This document shows, one piece after another, positions 24,966-34,947 of a DNA stretch of 64,000 bases. The notes under the pieces are model-generated. The model was not told the origin of the DNA and did not search any database. It saw only the letters and a list, made by a program, of their open reading frames with translations. The position numbers and the translations under genes were made by a program. The stretch lies in the NCBI RefSeq assembly GCF_014205165.1, contig NZ_JACHMZ010000001.1, forward strand, positions 5,004,501 to 5,068,500, in the 5' to 3' direction. The DNA comes from Micromonospora carbonacea. Lineage in GTDB: Bacteria > Actinomycetota > Actinomycetes > Mycobacteriales > Micromonosporaceae. The stretch's first letter is position 1; every line of letters begins with the position of its first letter.

Positions 24966-27802
24966 GGCCGCTGCCCCTGCGGGTCGACGATCAGCCCGCG
25001 TTCGGTCTTGCCGGCCGCCTCGATGTGCCGGTCGACCTCCGCGCCGAGGCTGCGCAGGATGTCCAGCACCAGGCCGACCACGATCAGGTACACCCCGATG
25101 TCGAAGAAGAGCGACGTGACGACATAGAAGCCGCCGACGCCGGGCAGCCACAGGTCGAGCTTCGCGCTCTGGAGCACGGACCCACCGGCGAGGAGGGCGC
25201 ACGCGCCGGTGCCGACGGACACCGCCAGCCCGGCCCCGAGGATCGTGCCGGCCCCGACGGGGGCCGCCTCGGCCAGCTCGTACCGGCCGCCGGCGAGGTA
25301 GCGCACGGCCAGGGCGAGGCTGGCGACCAGGCCGCCGGAGAAGCCGCCGCCGGGCGCGTTGTGGCCGGAGAAGAGCAGGAACAGGGAGAACAGCACGATG
25401 GTGTGGAAGAGCAGCCGGGTGACCACCTCGAAGACGATGGACCGGCGGCGCTCGGCGAGGGTGGGGCCGCCGCGCAGCCACACCGGCCGCTGCGGGCCCC
25501 GCCGGGCGGGGCGCTCGGGGCGGGGGCGACGCGGGCGGGGACCGGTGCGGGACCGCTGGAAGATCAGGCTGGCCACCCCGGTCGCGGTCACCACGAGCAC
25601 CGAGATCTCGCCCATGGTGTCCCAGGCCCGGATGTCGACCAGGGTCACGTTGACCACGTTGCGGCCGTGCCCCTCGCTGACGGCGAGGTCGGGGAAGGCC
25701 CGCGAGACCGACGGCGCGGTGCGGGCGCCCACCGCGACCAGGCAGAGCCCGGCGAGGACGAGCCCGACGGCGGCCCCGACGGCGCGGCGCGCCCACCGGC
25801 TGCGGCGCAGCGGGCGGGCGGAGAACCGTTCGGGCAGCCGGCGCAGCACCAGCACGAAGACCGCGATGGTCGCCGTCTCCACCAGGAACTGGGTGAGCGC
25901 CAGGTCGGGCGCGCCGTACAGGACGAACATCATCGCGGTGCCGTAGCCGGTGACCCCGACCAGCAGCATGGCGGTGAGCCGGCGACGCGCGCCGACGGCG
26001 AGCAGCGCGGCGACCGCCGCCACCACGCCGACGACCAGTTGCAGCGGCGTGTCCCACAGCGGGACCCGCTGCCGCCACGGGCCGGCGGCCAGCATCGCCC
26101 CGCCGGGCACGACGACGAGGACCAGCAGGATCGTGCCGAGGTACAGCGGCAGGGAGCCGCGCTGGGTGGCGCTGGTGACCTCGATGGCGAGCCGGTCGAA
26201 GCGGTGGGTCAGCCACTCGTACCCCTGGGCGCCGCCGACCGGCGCGCGCAGCCGGGCCAGCGCGGGGGCGAGCGGGCCGCGCAGCGCGAACAGCGCCGCG
26301 CCGCCGGCCAGGGCCAGGGCGGACAGGCCGAGCGCCAGGGTCGGCCCGTGCCAGAGCGCGAGGTGCTCGGGCACCGGGCCGAAGAGCTCGGCGTACGGGC
26401 GCAGCAGCGCGCCGGTCGGGCCGGCGGCCAACCCGGCGGCCAGCCCGGCGACGGCCAGCAGGGCGGGCGGCCCGAGCATGGCGGCGGGCACGGGTTGCGG
26501 CTCGGTCCGTTCGGCGTGCGGGCGCGTGCCGAACGCGCCCCAGACGAAGCGGGCCGTGTAGGCGACGGTGAGCACCGTGCCGGCGACGAGCCCGGCGAGG
26601 ACCACCGGCTGGTCGGTGAACGCGGCGAGGACGGCCTCCTTCGCGACGAAGCCGACCAGCGGGGGCAGCCCGGCCATCGAGGCGGCGGCCAGCGTCCCGA
26701 CGGCGGCCAGCAGCGGGGCCCGCCGCCCGAGCCCGGACAGTTCCCGCAGGTCGCGGGTGCCGGCGCTGTGGTCGATCGCGCCGACGACGAGGAACAGGGC
26801 CGCCTTGAACAGGGCGTGCGCGAGCAGCATCGCCGTGCCCGCGAGGGCGGCTTTCGGGGTGCCCGCGCCGAGCGCCACGGTGAGCAGGCCGAGCTGGCTG
26901 ACGGTGCCGTACGCCAGCAGCAGCTTCAGGTCGCACTGGCGCAGCGCGGCCCACCCGCCGGCCAGCATGGTGAGCAGGCCGGCGGTGACCGTCACGGGCC
27001 GCCACGGGCCGGCGGTGGCCAGCACGGGGGCGAGCAGGCCGAGCAGGTAGACGCCGGCCTTCACCATCGCCGCCGCGTGCAGGTACGCGCTGACCGGCGT
27101 CGGCGCGCACATCGCCTGCGGCAGCCAGCCGCTGAACGGCAGGACAGCCGACTTGGCCAGCGCCCCGGCCAGCACCAGCAGCACGGCGGTGACCAGGTAG
27201 CCGCCGGCCGGCAGCCCGGCCCCGGCGAGTTCCGACCAGCGGTAGCCGCCGGTGTGCCGGCCGAGCATCAGGAAGCCGACGAGCATCGCCAGCCCGCCGA
27301 ACGTGGTGACCGTGAGCGCCTGCGCCGCCGCCCACCGGCTGGCCCGCCGCTCGGCGCTGTGCCCGATCAGCAGGTAGGAGAAGACCGTGGTCAGCTCCCA
27401 GAAGACGTAGAGCAGCAGCAGGTCGTCGGCGAGGACGAGGCCGAGCATCGCGCCGGCGAAGGCCACCAGCACGGCCGCGAACCGGGCCAGCCCGGCCGAG
27501 CCGGCGGCGAAGTAGCGCGCGCAGTAGACCAGCACGAGCGCGCCGACGCCGCCGACGAGCAGGGTCATCAGCCAGGACAGGGTGGTCAGCCGCAGCGCCA
27601 GCTCCAGCCGCAGTTGCGGCACCCAGTGGTACGCCTCGACGACCGCGCCGCCGTCGCGCACCGCCGGCGTGCGGGCCACGGCCCAGCCGAACGCGGCGGC
27701 CGGCACGAGCGCGAGGGGGTAGCAGGCGCGCGGTCCCCACCACCGGACCAGCAGCGGCGCGACGAGCGCCGCCACCAGGTGGAGGATCAGCAGTACGAGC
27801 AC
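24962..27802 (-). CDS. mnhA: Na+/H+ antiporter subunit A with fused subunit B domain (Mrp/Mnh)
   Basis: 946 aa; first gene of the antiporter operon. Residues 1 to about 540 are NuoL-like (YVFWELTTVFSYLLIGHSAERRAS, LAKSAVLPFSGWLPQAMCAPTPVSAYLHAAAMVKAGVYLL). The DUF4040 motif GAPDLALTQFLVETATIAVFVLVL follows. From about residue 788 the MnhB domain is fused (VTRLLFHTIVLFSLFLLFSGHNAPGGGFSGGLVASLALA), as in other actinobacterial MrpA proteins, explaining why there is no separate mnhB. GTG 27802 is the likely start. The complex exchanges Na+ for H+ and supports pH and salt homeostasis. It is divergent from the MuiA-like gene. Confidence 0.94.
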   Translation of the reverse strand: MLVLLILHLVAALVAPLLVRWWGPRACYPLALVPAAAFGWAVARTPAVRDGGAVVEAYHWVPQLRLELALRLTTLSWLMTLLVGGVGALVLVYCARYFAAGSAGLARFAAVLVAFAGAMLGLVLADDLLLLYVFWELTTVFSYLLIGHSAERRASRWAAAQALTVTTFGGLAMLVGFLMLGRHTGGYRWSELAGAGLPAGGYLVTAVLLVLAGALAKSAVLPFSGWLPQAMCAPTPVSAYLHAAAMVKAGVYLLGLLAPVLATAGPWRPVTVTAGLLTMLAGGWAALRQCDLKLLLAYGTVSQLGLLTVALGAGTPKAALAGTAMLLAHALFKAALFLVVGAIDHSAGTRDLRELSGLGRRAPLLAAVGTLAAASMAGLPPLVGFVAKEAVLAAFTDQPVVLAGLVAGTVLTVAYTARFVWGAFGTRPHAERTEPQPVPAAMLGPPALLAVAGLAAGLAAGPTGALLRPYAELFGPVPEHLALWHGPTLALGLSALALAGGAALFALRGPLAPALARLRAPVGGAQGYEWLTHRFDRLAIEVTSATQRGSLPLYLGTILLVLVVVPGGAMLAAGPWRQRVPLWDTPLQLVVGVVAAVAALLAVGARRRLTAMLLVGVTGYGTAMMFVLYGAPDLALTQFLVETATIAVFVLVLRRLPERFSARPLRRSRWARRAVGAAVGLVLAGLCLVAVGARTAPSVSRAFPDLAVSEGHGRNVVNVTLVDIRAWDTMGEISVLVVTATGVASLIFQRSRTGPRPRRPRPERPARRGPQRPVWLRGGPTLAERRRSIVFEVVTRLLFHTIVLFSLFLLFSGHNAPGGGFSGGLVASLALAVRYLAGGRYELAEAAPVGAGTILGAGLAVSVGTGACALLAGGSVLQSAKLDLWLPGVGGFYVVTSLFFDIGVYLIVVGLVLDILRSLGAEVDRHIEAAGKTERGLIVDPQGQRP

Positions 27803-27974
27803 CCGCGCTCCCGGTCGTGGTGGCAGCAGCGCGCCCGAGGGAGACGCCTATCAGCGATCAGACGCCAGTTTCCGGCCCGATGGGCGCTTTTGCCGGAATT
27901 TTCCGGGCCCCCATGCGCAAGGGCCCGGCTCCGCGCGCCGGGGCCGCGAGCATCGCTTGGCTATCCTCGCCGCC

Positions 27975-29573
27975 GTGAACGCAGTGGAGATCGAAGCACC
28001 AGTCGTCGGCGTCACCGTCTATCCGGACCGGGCCCGGGTCACCCGCCGGGGCAGCGCCCGGCTGGCCGCCGGCGAGCACCGGGTACGCGTCGCCCCGTTG
28101 CCGCTGGGGCTGCACCGGGACTCGCTGCGGGTCGGCGGCCGGGGCGCGGCGACCGTGCTCGGCGTGGACGTGACCACGTGGCGGCAGGCGCGCAGCGCCG
28201 ACGGGCAGGTCCGCGAGCTGGAGGAGCGCAGCCGGGAGCTGGCCGACGAGCTGGCCGGGGTCGACGATGCGTACGCGGTCGAGGAGCAGCGGGGGCAGTT
28301 CCTCTCCGGGCTGGCCGAGCGGGCCGGTGGCACGTACGCCCGCGCGCTCGCCGCCGGTGACGCCGAGCCGGCCGACGTGGCGACCTTCGCCGACTCGGTG
28401 GCCGGGCAGCTCGCCGACTCCCACGGGCGGCGTCGGGAGTTGACCCGGCGGCGGACCGAGCTGGCCGAGGAGCTGGCGGCGGTGCGGCGGCAGTTGGAGG
28501 CCGCGCACGGCAAGCGGGAGCCGGACCGGCTGGCCGCCGAGGTGACGGTGGCGGTGGACGCCGACGACGCCGAGCTGGACCTGGAGCTGACCTACCTGGT
28601 CGACGGGGCCCGCTGGCAGCCCTCCTACGACCTGCGGCTGGTCGACGACGCGGTGACCGTGACCTGGTTCGGCCTGGTCAGTCAGGACACCGGCGAGGAC
28701 TGGCCGGAGTGCGTGCTCCAGCTCTCGACCGCCCGGCCGGCGGCGGCGACGGGCGTGCCCGAGCTGTCGCCCTGGTATCTCGACCGGGTCCGGCCGCTGC
28801 CCCGGGCGGCCATGCCGGCGGCGGGCTTCGGCGGGCCGCCGGTGCCCGCGCCGCCCGCCGGGCCGGCGTTCGAGGTCGCCGTGGGGGGCGGGGCGGCCCG
28901 CGCGGGCGCGCCGCGCCCCAAGGTGCACGAGAGCGTGGCCACGGTCGAGCAGGGCGTCAGCGCCGCCACCTACCGGCCGGCGCGCCCGGTGGCGGTGCCG
29001 GCGGACGGCAGCGCGTACCGGGCGACGATCGCCGTGCTGGAGCTGCCGGCGCGACTGGACCACGTGACCGTGCCGGTGCGCGCGGCCGAGGCGCACCTGC
29101 GGGCGACGGTGCGCAACACCTCGGCGCACACGCTGCTGCCCGGCCCGGCGGCGGTCTTTCACGGGGCCGACTTCGTCGCGTCCACCCGGCTGCCGACGTG
29201 GGCGCCCGGCGAGGAGACCGAGCTGGCGCTCGGGGTGGACGACCGGGTGCGGGTGGAGCGGAAGCTGGGCCGGCGCGCCGAGACCCGGGCCACGCTCGGC
29301 TCGACCCGGCGACGGGACGTGGAATACCGGATCTCGGTGGCCAACCACACGCCCCGGCCGGCGACGGTGGAGGTGCGCGACCAGTTGCCGGTGTCCCGCG
29401 ACGAGGCGGTGGTCGTGCGGGAGGCCACCATCGCCCCGCCGCCGGCCGAGCGCACCGAGCTGGGCGAGCTGACCTGGCGGCTGCGGCTCGAACCGGGCGA
29501 CACCGGCGAGATCACCATGGGCTTCCGGGTCGAGCTGGCCAAGGGGGTGGAGCTGGCCGGCTGGCGGGAGTGA
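27975..29573 (+). CDS. MuiA-family protein (DUF4140/DUF4139)
   Basis: 532 aa, mucoidy-inhibitor A family, function unknown. An N-terminal DUF4140 domain (EAPVVGVTVYPDRARVTRRG) is followed by a coiled coil (about 75-190) and a DUF4139 domain (LDLELTYLVDGARWQPSYDLRL through GEITMGFRVEL). No signal peptide or membrane helix. The start is GTG 27975. A -10-like TATCCT (27962-27967) ends 7 bases before it, suggesting leaderless transcription; an in-frame TTG lies upstream. It is convergent with the next small gene, 4 bp between stops. Confidence 0.88.
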   Translation: MNAVEIEAPVVGVTVYPDRARVTRRGSARLAAGEHRVRVAPLPLGLHRDSLRVGGRGAATVLGVDVTTWRQARSADGQVRELEERSRELADELAGVDDAYAVEEQRGQFLSGLAERAGGTYARALAAGDAEPADVATFADSVAGQLADSHGRRRELTRRRTELAEELAAVRRQLEAAHGKREPDRLAAEVTVAVDADDAELDLELTYLVDGARWQPSYDLRLVDDAVTVTWFGLVSQDTGEDWPECVLQLSTARPAAATGVPELSPWYLDRVRPLPRAAMPAAGFGGPPVPAPPAGPAFEVAVGGGAARAGAPRPKVHESVATVEQGVSAATYRPARPVAVPADGSAYRATIAVLELPARLDHVTVPVRAAEAHLRATVRNTSAHTLLPGPAAVFHGADFVASTRLPTWAPGEETELALGVDDRVRVERKLGRRAETRATLGSTRRRDVEYRISVANHTPRPATVEVRDQLPVSRDEAVVVREATIAPPPAERTELGELTWRLRLEPGDTGEITMGFRVELAKGVELAGWRE

Positions 29574-29577
29574 CGGC

Positions 29578-29925
29578 TCAGACCAGCAGGTCGCGGCGGG
29601 TCTCGACGAGCAGGTCGGGGCGGTCGAGCTGGACGACGACCCGGTTGACCACGCGCTGTGCGGCGGCGAGCGAGCGCACGGAGAGCAGCCGCCCCCGGCT
29701 CTCCCGGCGCAGGACGAAGAAGTGGACGGCGGCGCGGACCTGCCCCCGGTCGGCGGCGCTGGACTGGGCGGTCTGCCGGACCAGCTCGCGCAGGCAGGCC
29801 GCGAGCCGCTCGGCGAGCTCCAACTCGGGGCCGTGCAGGCCGGCGCGGAGTGCGGCAAGATGGCTGTCGACCTTCCGGATGAGCACGTCGGTGCCCGCAC
29901 CGGCAACCCGCTCCTCGACGACCAT
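29578..29925 (-). CDS. hypothetical helical protein, 115 aa
   Basis: No family recognised. ATG 29925 with GGAGGAG upstream. The sequence is all-helical and charged, with LRAGLHGPELELAERLAACLRELVRQ as its clearest amphipathic stretch. No membrane segment. Codon use is normal for the window, and it ends 4 bp from the MuiA-like gene, so a link between the two is possible but unproven. A perfect 17-bp palindrome (29987-30003) lies 60 bp upstream of its start. Confidence 0.7.
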   Translation of the reverse strand: MVVEERVAGAGTDVLIRKVDSHLAALRAGLHGPELELAERLAACLRELVRQTAQSSAADRGQVRAAVHFFVLRRESRGRLLSVRSLAAAQRVVNRVVVQLDRPDLLVETRRDLLV

Positions 29926-29986
29926 GCGCACTCCTCCACGTCTCACTTCCGCGAAGTTACTTTAGGTGGCGGGGCGGAAGCAAGCA

Positions 29987-30003
29987 GTTAAGTAAGACTT
30001 AAC
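29987..30003. promoter_or_regulatory. palindromic operator candidate GTTAAGT-AAG-ACTTAAC
   Basis: Perfect 7-bp arms with a 3-bp centre, in an AT-richer stretch between the divergent 29578-29925 gene and lhr. Its size suits a dimeric MarR/TetR-type repressor; the regulator is not identified. Confidence 0.5.
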
Positions 30004-30107
30004 GGAACAATGCCCCATTCCGTCCACAAACCGGCCTTCCGGCACTTCGCGCGCGTCGACCGCCGGCACCGGTCCGGCCCACGCGGATGTCCCACCCCCG
30101 GGGCAGG

Positions 30108-33100
30108 ATGGAGGGCGTGGCGGAGGTGACGGCCGGTTTCGGCGCGGCGGAGGCGGCCCGGGTGCTGGCGGAGTTCGGCCCGGCGACCCGGGAGTGGTTC
30201 TCGGCGGCCTTCGCCGCGCCCACCCCCGCCCAGGTCGGCGCCTGGCGGTCGGTGGCGGCCCGGCGCAACGCCCTGGTGGTCGCGCCCACCGGCTCCGGCA
30301 AGACCCTCGCGGCGTTCCTCTGGTCGCTCGACCGGCTGGCCGCCTCGCCGCCGCCGGCCGAGCCCCGCCAGCGCTGCCGGGTGCTCTACGTCAGCCCGCT
30401 CAAGGCCCTCGCCGTCGACGTGGAGCGCAACCTGCGCGGGCCCCTGGCCGGCATCCGGCAGGCCGCCACCCGGCTCGGCGTCGCCCCGCCGGAGATCACC
30501 GTCGGGATGCGCACCGGTGACACCCCCGCCGACGAGCGGCGGGCCTTCGCCCGCACCCCGCCGGACATCCTCATCACCACCCCCGAGTCGCTGTTCCTGC
30601 TGCTCACCTCCGCCGCGCGGGACTCGCTGCGCGGGGTCGAGACGGTCATCGTCGACGAGGTGCACGCGGTCGCCGGGACGAAGCGCGGCGCGCACCTGGC
30701 GCTCTCCCTGGAACGGCTCGACGAGCTGCTGCCCACCCCCGCCCAGCGCATCGGCCTGTCCGCCACGGTCCGGCCGATCGACGCGTGCGCCCGGTTCCTC
30801 GGCGGGGCCCGCCCGGTCGACGTGGTGCAGCCGCCCAGCGCCAAGACCATCGAGGTCAGCGTCGAGGTCCCGGTGGAGGACATGACCCGCCTCGACGACC
30901 AGGAGCCGCCCCCCGACGCCCTGGGCGGCCCCGGGCCGCGCCGGGCCTCGATCTGGCCCGCCGTCGAGGAACGGGTCTACGCGCTGGTCCGCGCGCACCG
31001 GTCGACCATCGTCTTCACCAACTCCCGGCGCAGCGCCGAGCGGCTCTGCGCCCGCCTCAACGAGCTGGCCGCCGAGGAGCTGGCCGGCGCGGAGGCGACC
31101 GGCGCGCCGGCAGACGCCGGGCCGCCCGCCCGGCCGCCGGCCGAGGTGATGGCCCAGGCGGGGGCGGCGGCCGGCACCGCCCCGGTGGTCGCCCGCGCCC
31201 ACCACGGCAGCGTCTCGCGGGAGGAGCGCAAGCACATCGAGGAGGCCCTCAAGTCCGGCCAGCTCCCCGCCGTGGTCGCCACCTCCAGCCTGGAGCTGGG
31301 CATCGACATGGGCGCCGTCGACCTGGTGGTGCAGATCGCCGCCCCGCCCAGCGTCGCCGCCGGCCTGCAACGCGTCGGCCGGGCCGGGCACCAGGTCGGC
31401 GCGGTCTCCCGGGGCGTGGTCTTCCCCAAGCACCGGGGTGACCTGCTCTCCTGCACCGTCGTCGCCGAGCGGATGGCCGCCGGGGCGATCGAGGAGCTGC
31501 ACCACCCGCGCAACCCCCTCGACGTGCTGGCCCAGCAGATCGTCGCGATGGTGGCCCTCGAACCCTGGCGGGTCGGCGACCTGGCCGTCGTCGTCCGCCG
31601 GGCCGCGCCCTTCGCCGAGCTGCCCGACTCCGCGCTGCACGCCGTGCTGGACATGCTCTCCGGGCGTTACCCGTCGACCGCGTTCGCGGAGCTGCGGCCC
31701 CGGCTGGTCTGGGACCGCAGCTCCGACGTGCTCACCGGCCGGCCCGGCGCGCAGCGGCTCGCCGTCACCAGCGGCGGCACCATCCCCGACCGGGGCCTGT
31801 TCGGCGTCTTCCTCGCCGGGGCGGAGCGGGCCGCCCGGGTCGGCGAGCTGGACGAGGAGATGGTCTACGAGTCCCGCGTCGGCGACGTGTTCCTGCTCGG
31901 CTCGTCGTCCTGGCGGATCGAGGACATCACCCCCGACCGGGTGCTGGTCTCCCCCGCCCCGGGCCAGGCCGCCCGGATGCCGTTCTGGAAGGGCGACCAG
32001 CTCGGCCGCCCGGTGGAGCTGGGCCGGGCCATCGGCGCGCGGGTCCGGGCCCTGCTCCGGCAGGGCGACGAGGCGGCGGTGGCCGCGCTGCGCGCCGGCG
32101 GGCTCGACGACTGGGCCGCCGGCAACCTGGTGGCCTACCTGCGGGAACAGCAGGCCGCGACGCGGTCCCTGCCCGACGACCGCACCGTGCTGGTCGAGCG
32201 GTTCCGCGACGAGCTGGGCGACTGGCGGCTCGCCGTGCACAGCGTGCTCGGCGCCCGCGTCAACGGCCCGTGGGCGCTGGCCATCGGCCGCCGGCTCGCC
32301 GAGCGGTACGGGGTGGACGCCCAGGTCATGCCGTCCGACGACGGGATCGTGGTGCGGCTGCCCGACACCGCCGACACCCCGCCCGGCGCCGACGTGGTGC
32401 TCTTCGAGCCCGACGAGATCGCCCAGCTCGTCGAGGAGTCGGTGGGCACGTCGGCGCTGTTCGCGTCCCGGTTCCGGGAGTGCGCGGCCCGGTCGCTGCT
32501 GCTGCCCCGCCGCGACCCGCGCCGCCGCCAGCCGCTGTGGCAGCAGCGCCAGCGGGCCGCCCAGTTGCTCGACGTGGCCCGCGAGTACGCCGACTTCCCG
32601 GTCACCCTGGAGGCCGCCCGGGAGTGCCTCCAGGACGTCTTCGACCAGCCGGCCCTCGCCGGGCTGATGCGCGACCTGGCCGCCCGCAAGGTGCGCCTGG
32701 TCGAGGTCGAGACCGAGCGCCCGTCGCCGTTCGCCCGCTCGCTGCTGTTCGGCTACGTGGGGGCGTTCCTCTACGAGGGCGACGCGCCCCTGGCCGAGCG
32801 GCGGGCCGCCGCCCTGGCGCTGGACTCGGCGCTGCTCGGCGAGCTGCTCGGCCGGGTCGACCTGCGGGAGCTGCTCGACCCGGCGGTGCTCGCCGAGACC
32901 GACCGGCAGCTGCGCTGGCTGACCGCGCAGCGCCGGCCCCGCGACGCGGAGGACGCCGTCGAGCTGCTGCGCACCGTCGGCGACCTGTCGGAGGCGGAGC
33001 TGGCCGAGCGGGGCGTGCCCGTCGACTGGCTCACCGCTCTGGCGGCGGCCCGCCGGGTGCTGCGCGTGCGGGTCGCCGGCGAGGAGCGCTGGATCGTCGT

Positions 33101-34757
33101 CGAGGACGCCGCCCGGCTGCGCGACGCCCTCGGCGTGGCCCTGCCCGTCGGGGTGGCGGAGGCGCACCTCGCCCCGGTGGCCGACCCGCTCGGCGACCTG
33201 GTCGCCCGCTACGCCCGCACCCACGGCCCGTTCGCCGCCGCCACCTGCGCCGCCCGCTTCGGGCTCGGCGTGGCCGTCGTCGAGCAGGAGCTGCGCCGGC
33301 TCGCCGCCGCCGGGCGGGTCGTCTCCGGCGAGTTCGCCCCCGACACCGTGGGCACCCAGTGGTGCGACGCCGAGGTGCTGCGGCTGCTGCGCCGCCGTTC
33401 CCTCGCCGCGCTGCGCCGGGAGATCGAGCCGGTGCCACCGAGGGCCCTGGCCGCGTTCCTGCCCCGCTGGCAGCAGGTCGGCACGTCGGCGCGGGGGCTG
33501 GACGCCGTCGCCGCCGCCGTCGAGCAGTTGCAGGGCGCGGCCGTGCCGGCGTCCGCCCTGGAACGTCTGGTGCTGCCCGGCCGGGTCGCCGACTACTCCC
33601 CCGCACAGCTCGACGAGCTGTGCGCCGGTGGCGAGGTGCTGTGGGCCGGGTCAGGGGCGATCTCCGGCGGCGACGGTTGGGTCACCCTCGCGTACGCCGA
33701 CGCCGCGCCGCTGCTGCTGCCGCCGCCCGACGACGCGCTGGCGCGTACCCCGTTGCACGACGCCGTGCTCGACGCGCTCGGCGACGGGCAGGCGCTGTTC
33801 TTCCGGTCGCTGTCCGACCGGGTGGGCTGCACCGACGACGCGGCGCTGACCGCCGCGGTCTGGGACCTGGTGTGGGCGGGGCACCTCACCAACGACACCC
33901 TCGCCCCGCTGCGGGCGGCCCTCGGCGGCGGCGGGGCGCACCGGTCCCGGCCGACCGCGCCGCGCACCCGGTTGCGCCGGCCCGGCCGGGTGGCGTTGCC
34001 CAGCCGCAGCGGCCCGCCCAGCGTGGCGGGCCGCTGGTCGCGGCTGCCGGAACGCGACCTCGACCCGACCCGGCGGGCCGCCGCGCTCGCCGACGTGCTG
34101 CTGGAGCGGCACGGGGTCGTCACCCGGGGCGCGGTCGCCGCCGAGCAGGTGACGGGCGGGTTCGCGGCCGTCTACCCGGTGCTGGCGGCGCTGGAGGAGC
34201 GCGGGGCGGCCCGGCGGGGCTACTTCGTGGAGGGGCTGGGCGCGGCCCAGTTCGCGGTGCCCGGGGCGGTCGACCGGATCCGCGCCCTCGCCGACCCGGC
34301 GGCGAGCCGGGGCGGCGACGGTCACGAGGCCGGGAGGCGGGGCGGGGGCGAGGCCGGGGGCCGGGGCCGGGCGCTCGTCCTCGCCGCCACCGACCCGGCC
34401 AACCCGTACGGTGCGGCGCTGCCCTGGCCCGAGCGGGCGGTCGACTCCGGCGACGGGGCCGCCCCCGCGAGCGGGCACCGGGCGGGGCGCAAGGCCGGCG
34501 CGTTGGTCGTGCTGGTCGGCGGCGACCTGGTGCTCTACGTCGAGCGGGGCGGCCGGACGATCCTCTCCTTCGCCGACGCCCCGGACGCCCTCGCGGCGGC
34601 CGGCAGGGCGCTCGCCGACGCGGTGCGCACGGGCGCGCTCGGCGCGATCTCGGTGGAGCGGGCCGACGGGGAGGCCGTGTCGGCGTCCCCGCTGCGCGAC
34701 GCGCTGACCGCCGCCGGCTTCCGGGCCACCCCGCGTGGCCTGCGCCTGCGCGGCTGA
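30108..34757 (+). CDS. lhr: Lhr, large DEAH/DEAD-like DNA helicase
   Basis: 1549-aa superfamily 2 helicase of the Lhr (large helicase-related) family, an ATP-dependent 3'-5' translocase on ssDNA implicated in DNA repair. Walker A is VVAPTGSGKTL (about residue 60), then DEVHAVAGTKRGAHL, LSATV, TSSLELGIDMGAVDLVVQIAAP and motif VI QRVGRAGHQVG. The long C-terminal part is the Lhr-CTD with winged-helix and DUF4062-free helical segments, ending GFRATPRGLRLRG. ATG 30108 is used; GTG 30126, with GGAGGG nine bases before it, is an equally good start. A 15-bp hairpin follows at 34877-34909. Confidence 0.95.
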   Translation: MEGVAEVTAGFGAAEAARVLAEFGPATREWFSAAFAAPTPAQVGAWRSVAARRNALVVAPTGSGKTLAAFLWSLDRLAASPPPAEPRQRCRVLYVSPLKALAVDVERNLRGPLAGIRQAATRLGVAPPEITVGMRTGDTPADERRAFARTPPDILITTPESLFLLLTSAARDSLRGVETVIVDEVHAVAGTKRGAHLALSLERLDELLPTPAQRIGLSATVRPIDACARFLGGARPVDVVQPPSAKTIEVSVEVPVEDMTRLDDQEPPPDALGGPGPRRASIWPAVEERVYALVRAHRSTIVFTNSRRSAERLCARLNELAAEELAGAEATGAPADAGPPARPPAEVMAQAGAAAGTAPVVARAHHGSVSREERKHIEEALKSGQLPAVVATSSLELGIDMGAVDLVVQIAAPPSVAAGLQRVGRAGHQVGAVSRGVVFPKHRGDLLSCTVVAERMAAGAIEELHHPRNPLDVLAQQIVAMVALEPWRVGDLAVVVRRAAPFAELPDSALHAVLDMLSGRYPSTAFAELRPRLVWDRSSDVLTGRPGAQRLAVTSGGTIPDRGLFGVFLAGAERAARVGELDEEMVYESRVGDVFLLGSSSWRIEDITPDRVLVSPAPGQAARMPFWKGDQLGRPVELGRAIGARVRALLRQGDEAAVAALRAGGLDDWAAGNLVAYLREQQAATRSLPDDRTVLVERFRDELGDWRLAVHSVLGARVNGPWALAIGRRLAERYGVDAQVMPSDDGIVVRLPDTADTPPGADVVLFEPDEIAQLVEESVGTSALFASRFRECAARSLLLPRRDPRRRQPLWQQRQRAAQLLDVAREYADFPVTLEAARECLQDVFDQPALAGLMRDLAARKVRLVEVETERPSPFARSLLFGYVGAFLYEGDAPLAERRAAALALDSALLGELLGRVDLRELLDPAVLAETDRQLRWLTAQRRPRDAEDAVELLRTVGDLSEAELAERGVPVDWLTALAAARRVLRVRVAGEERWIVVEDAARLRDALGVALPVGVAEAHLAPVADPLGDLVARYARTHGPFAAATCAARFGLGVAVVEQELRRLAAAGRVVSGEFAPDTVGTQWCDAEVLRLLRRRSLAALRREIEPVPPRALAAFLPRWQQVGTSARGLDAVAAAVEQLQGAAVPASALERLVLPGRVADYSPAQLDELCAGGEVLWAGSGAISGGDGWVTLAYADAAPLLLPPPDDALARTPLHDAVLDALGDGQALFFRSLSDRVGCTDDAALTAAVWDLVWAGHLTNDTLAPLRAALGGGGAHRSRPTAPRTRLRRPGRVALPSRSGPPSVAGRWSRLPERDLDPTRRAAALADVLLERHGVVTRGAVAAEQVTGGFAAVYPVLAALEERGAARRGYFVEGLGAAQFAVPGAVDRIRALADPAASRGGDGHEAGRRGGGEAGGRGRALVLAATDPANPYGAALPWPERAVDSGDGAAPASGHRAGRKAGALVVLVGGDLVLYVERGGRTILSFADAPDALAAAGRALADAVRTGALGAISVERADGEAVSASPLRDALTAAGFRATPRGLRLRG

Positions 34758-34876
34758 AGCCGCTGACCGGCGCGCCGACCCTCACGAGCAAGCGATGCCG
34801 GGCCGGCCGACCCGACCGGTCACCATCGACCCGCCGGCCCGACCAGCCACAGCCGGCCCGACCGGCCACAGGCCGC

Positions 34877-34909
34877 GATGCCGGCCCGGCGTTCCGCCGG
34901 GCCGGCATC
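34877..34909. terminator. strong bidirectional terminator between lhr and the esterase gene
   Basis: Perfect 15-bp stem (34877-34891 with 34895-34909) and a TTC loop. It lies between the convergent lhr and esterase genes. Confidence 0.85.
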
Positions 34910-34947
34910 AGCCCATCACCAACGGACCGGCCAAGCCAGCCTCACGG

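Noticed and set aside
25025..28360. Open frame of more than 1100 codons opposite mnhA
   Set aside because: Low-complexity Gln/Arg/Gly product antisense to a well-conserved antiporter subunit; a GC artefact.
29988..33224. Long minus-strand frame opposite lhr
   Set aside because: Antisense shadow with repetitive Gly/Val/Gln composition; all helicase motifs are on the plus strand.
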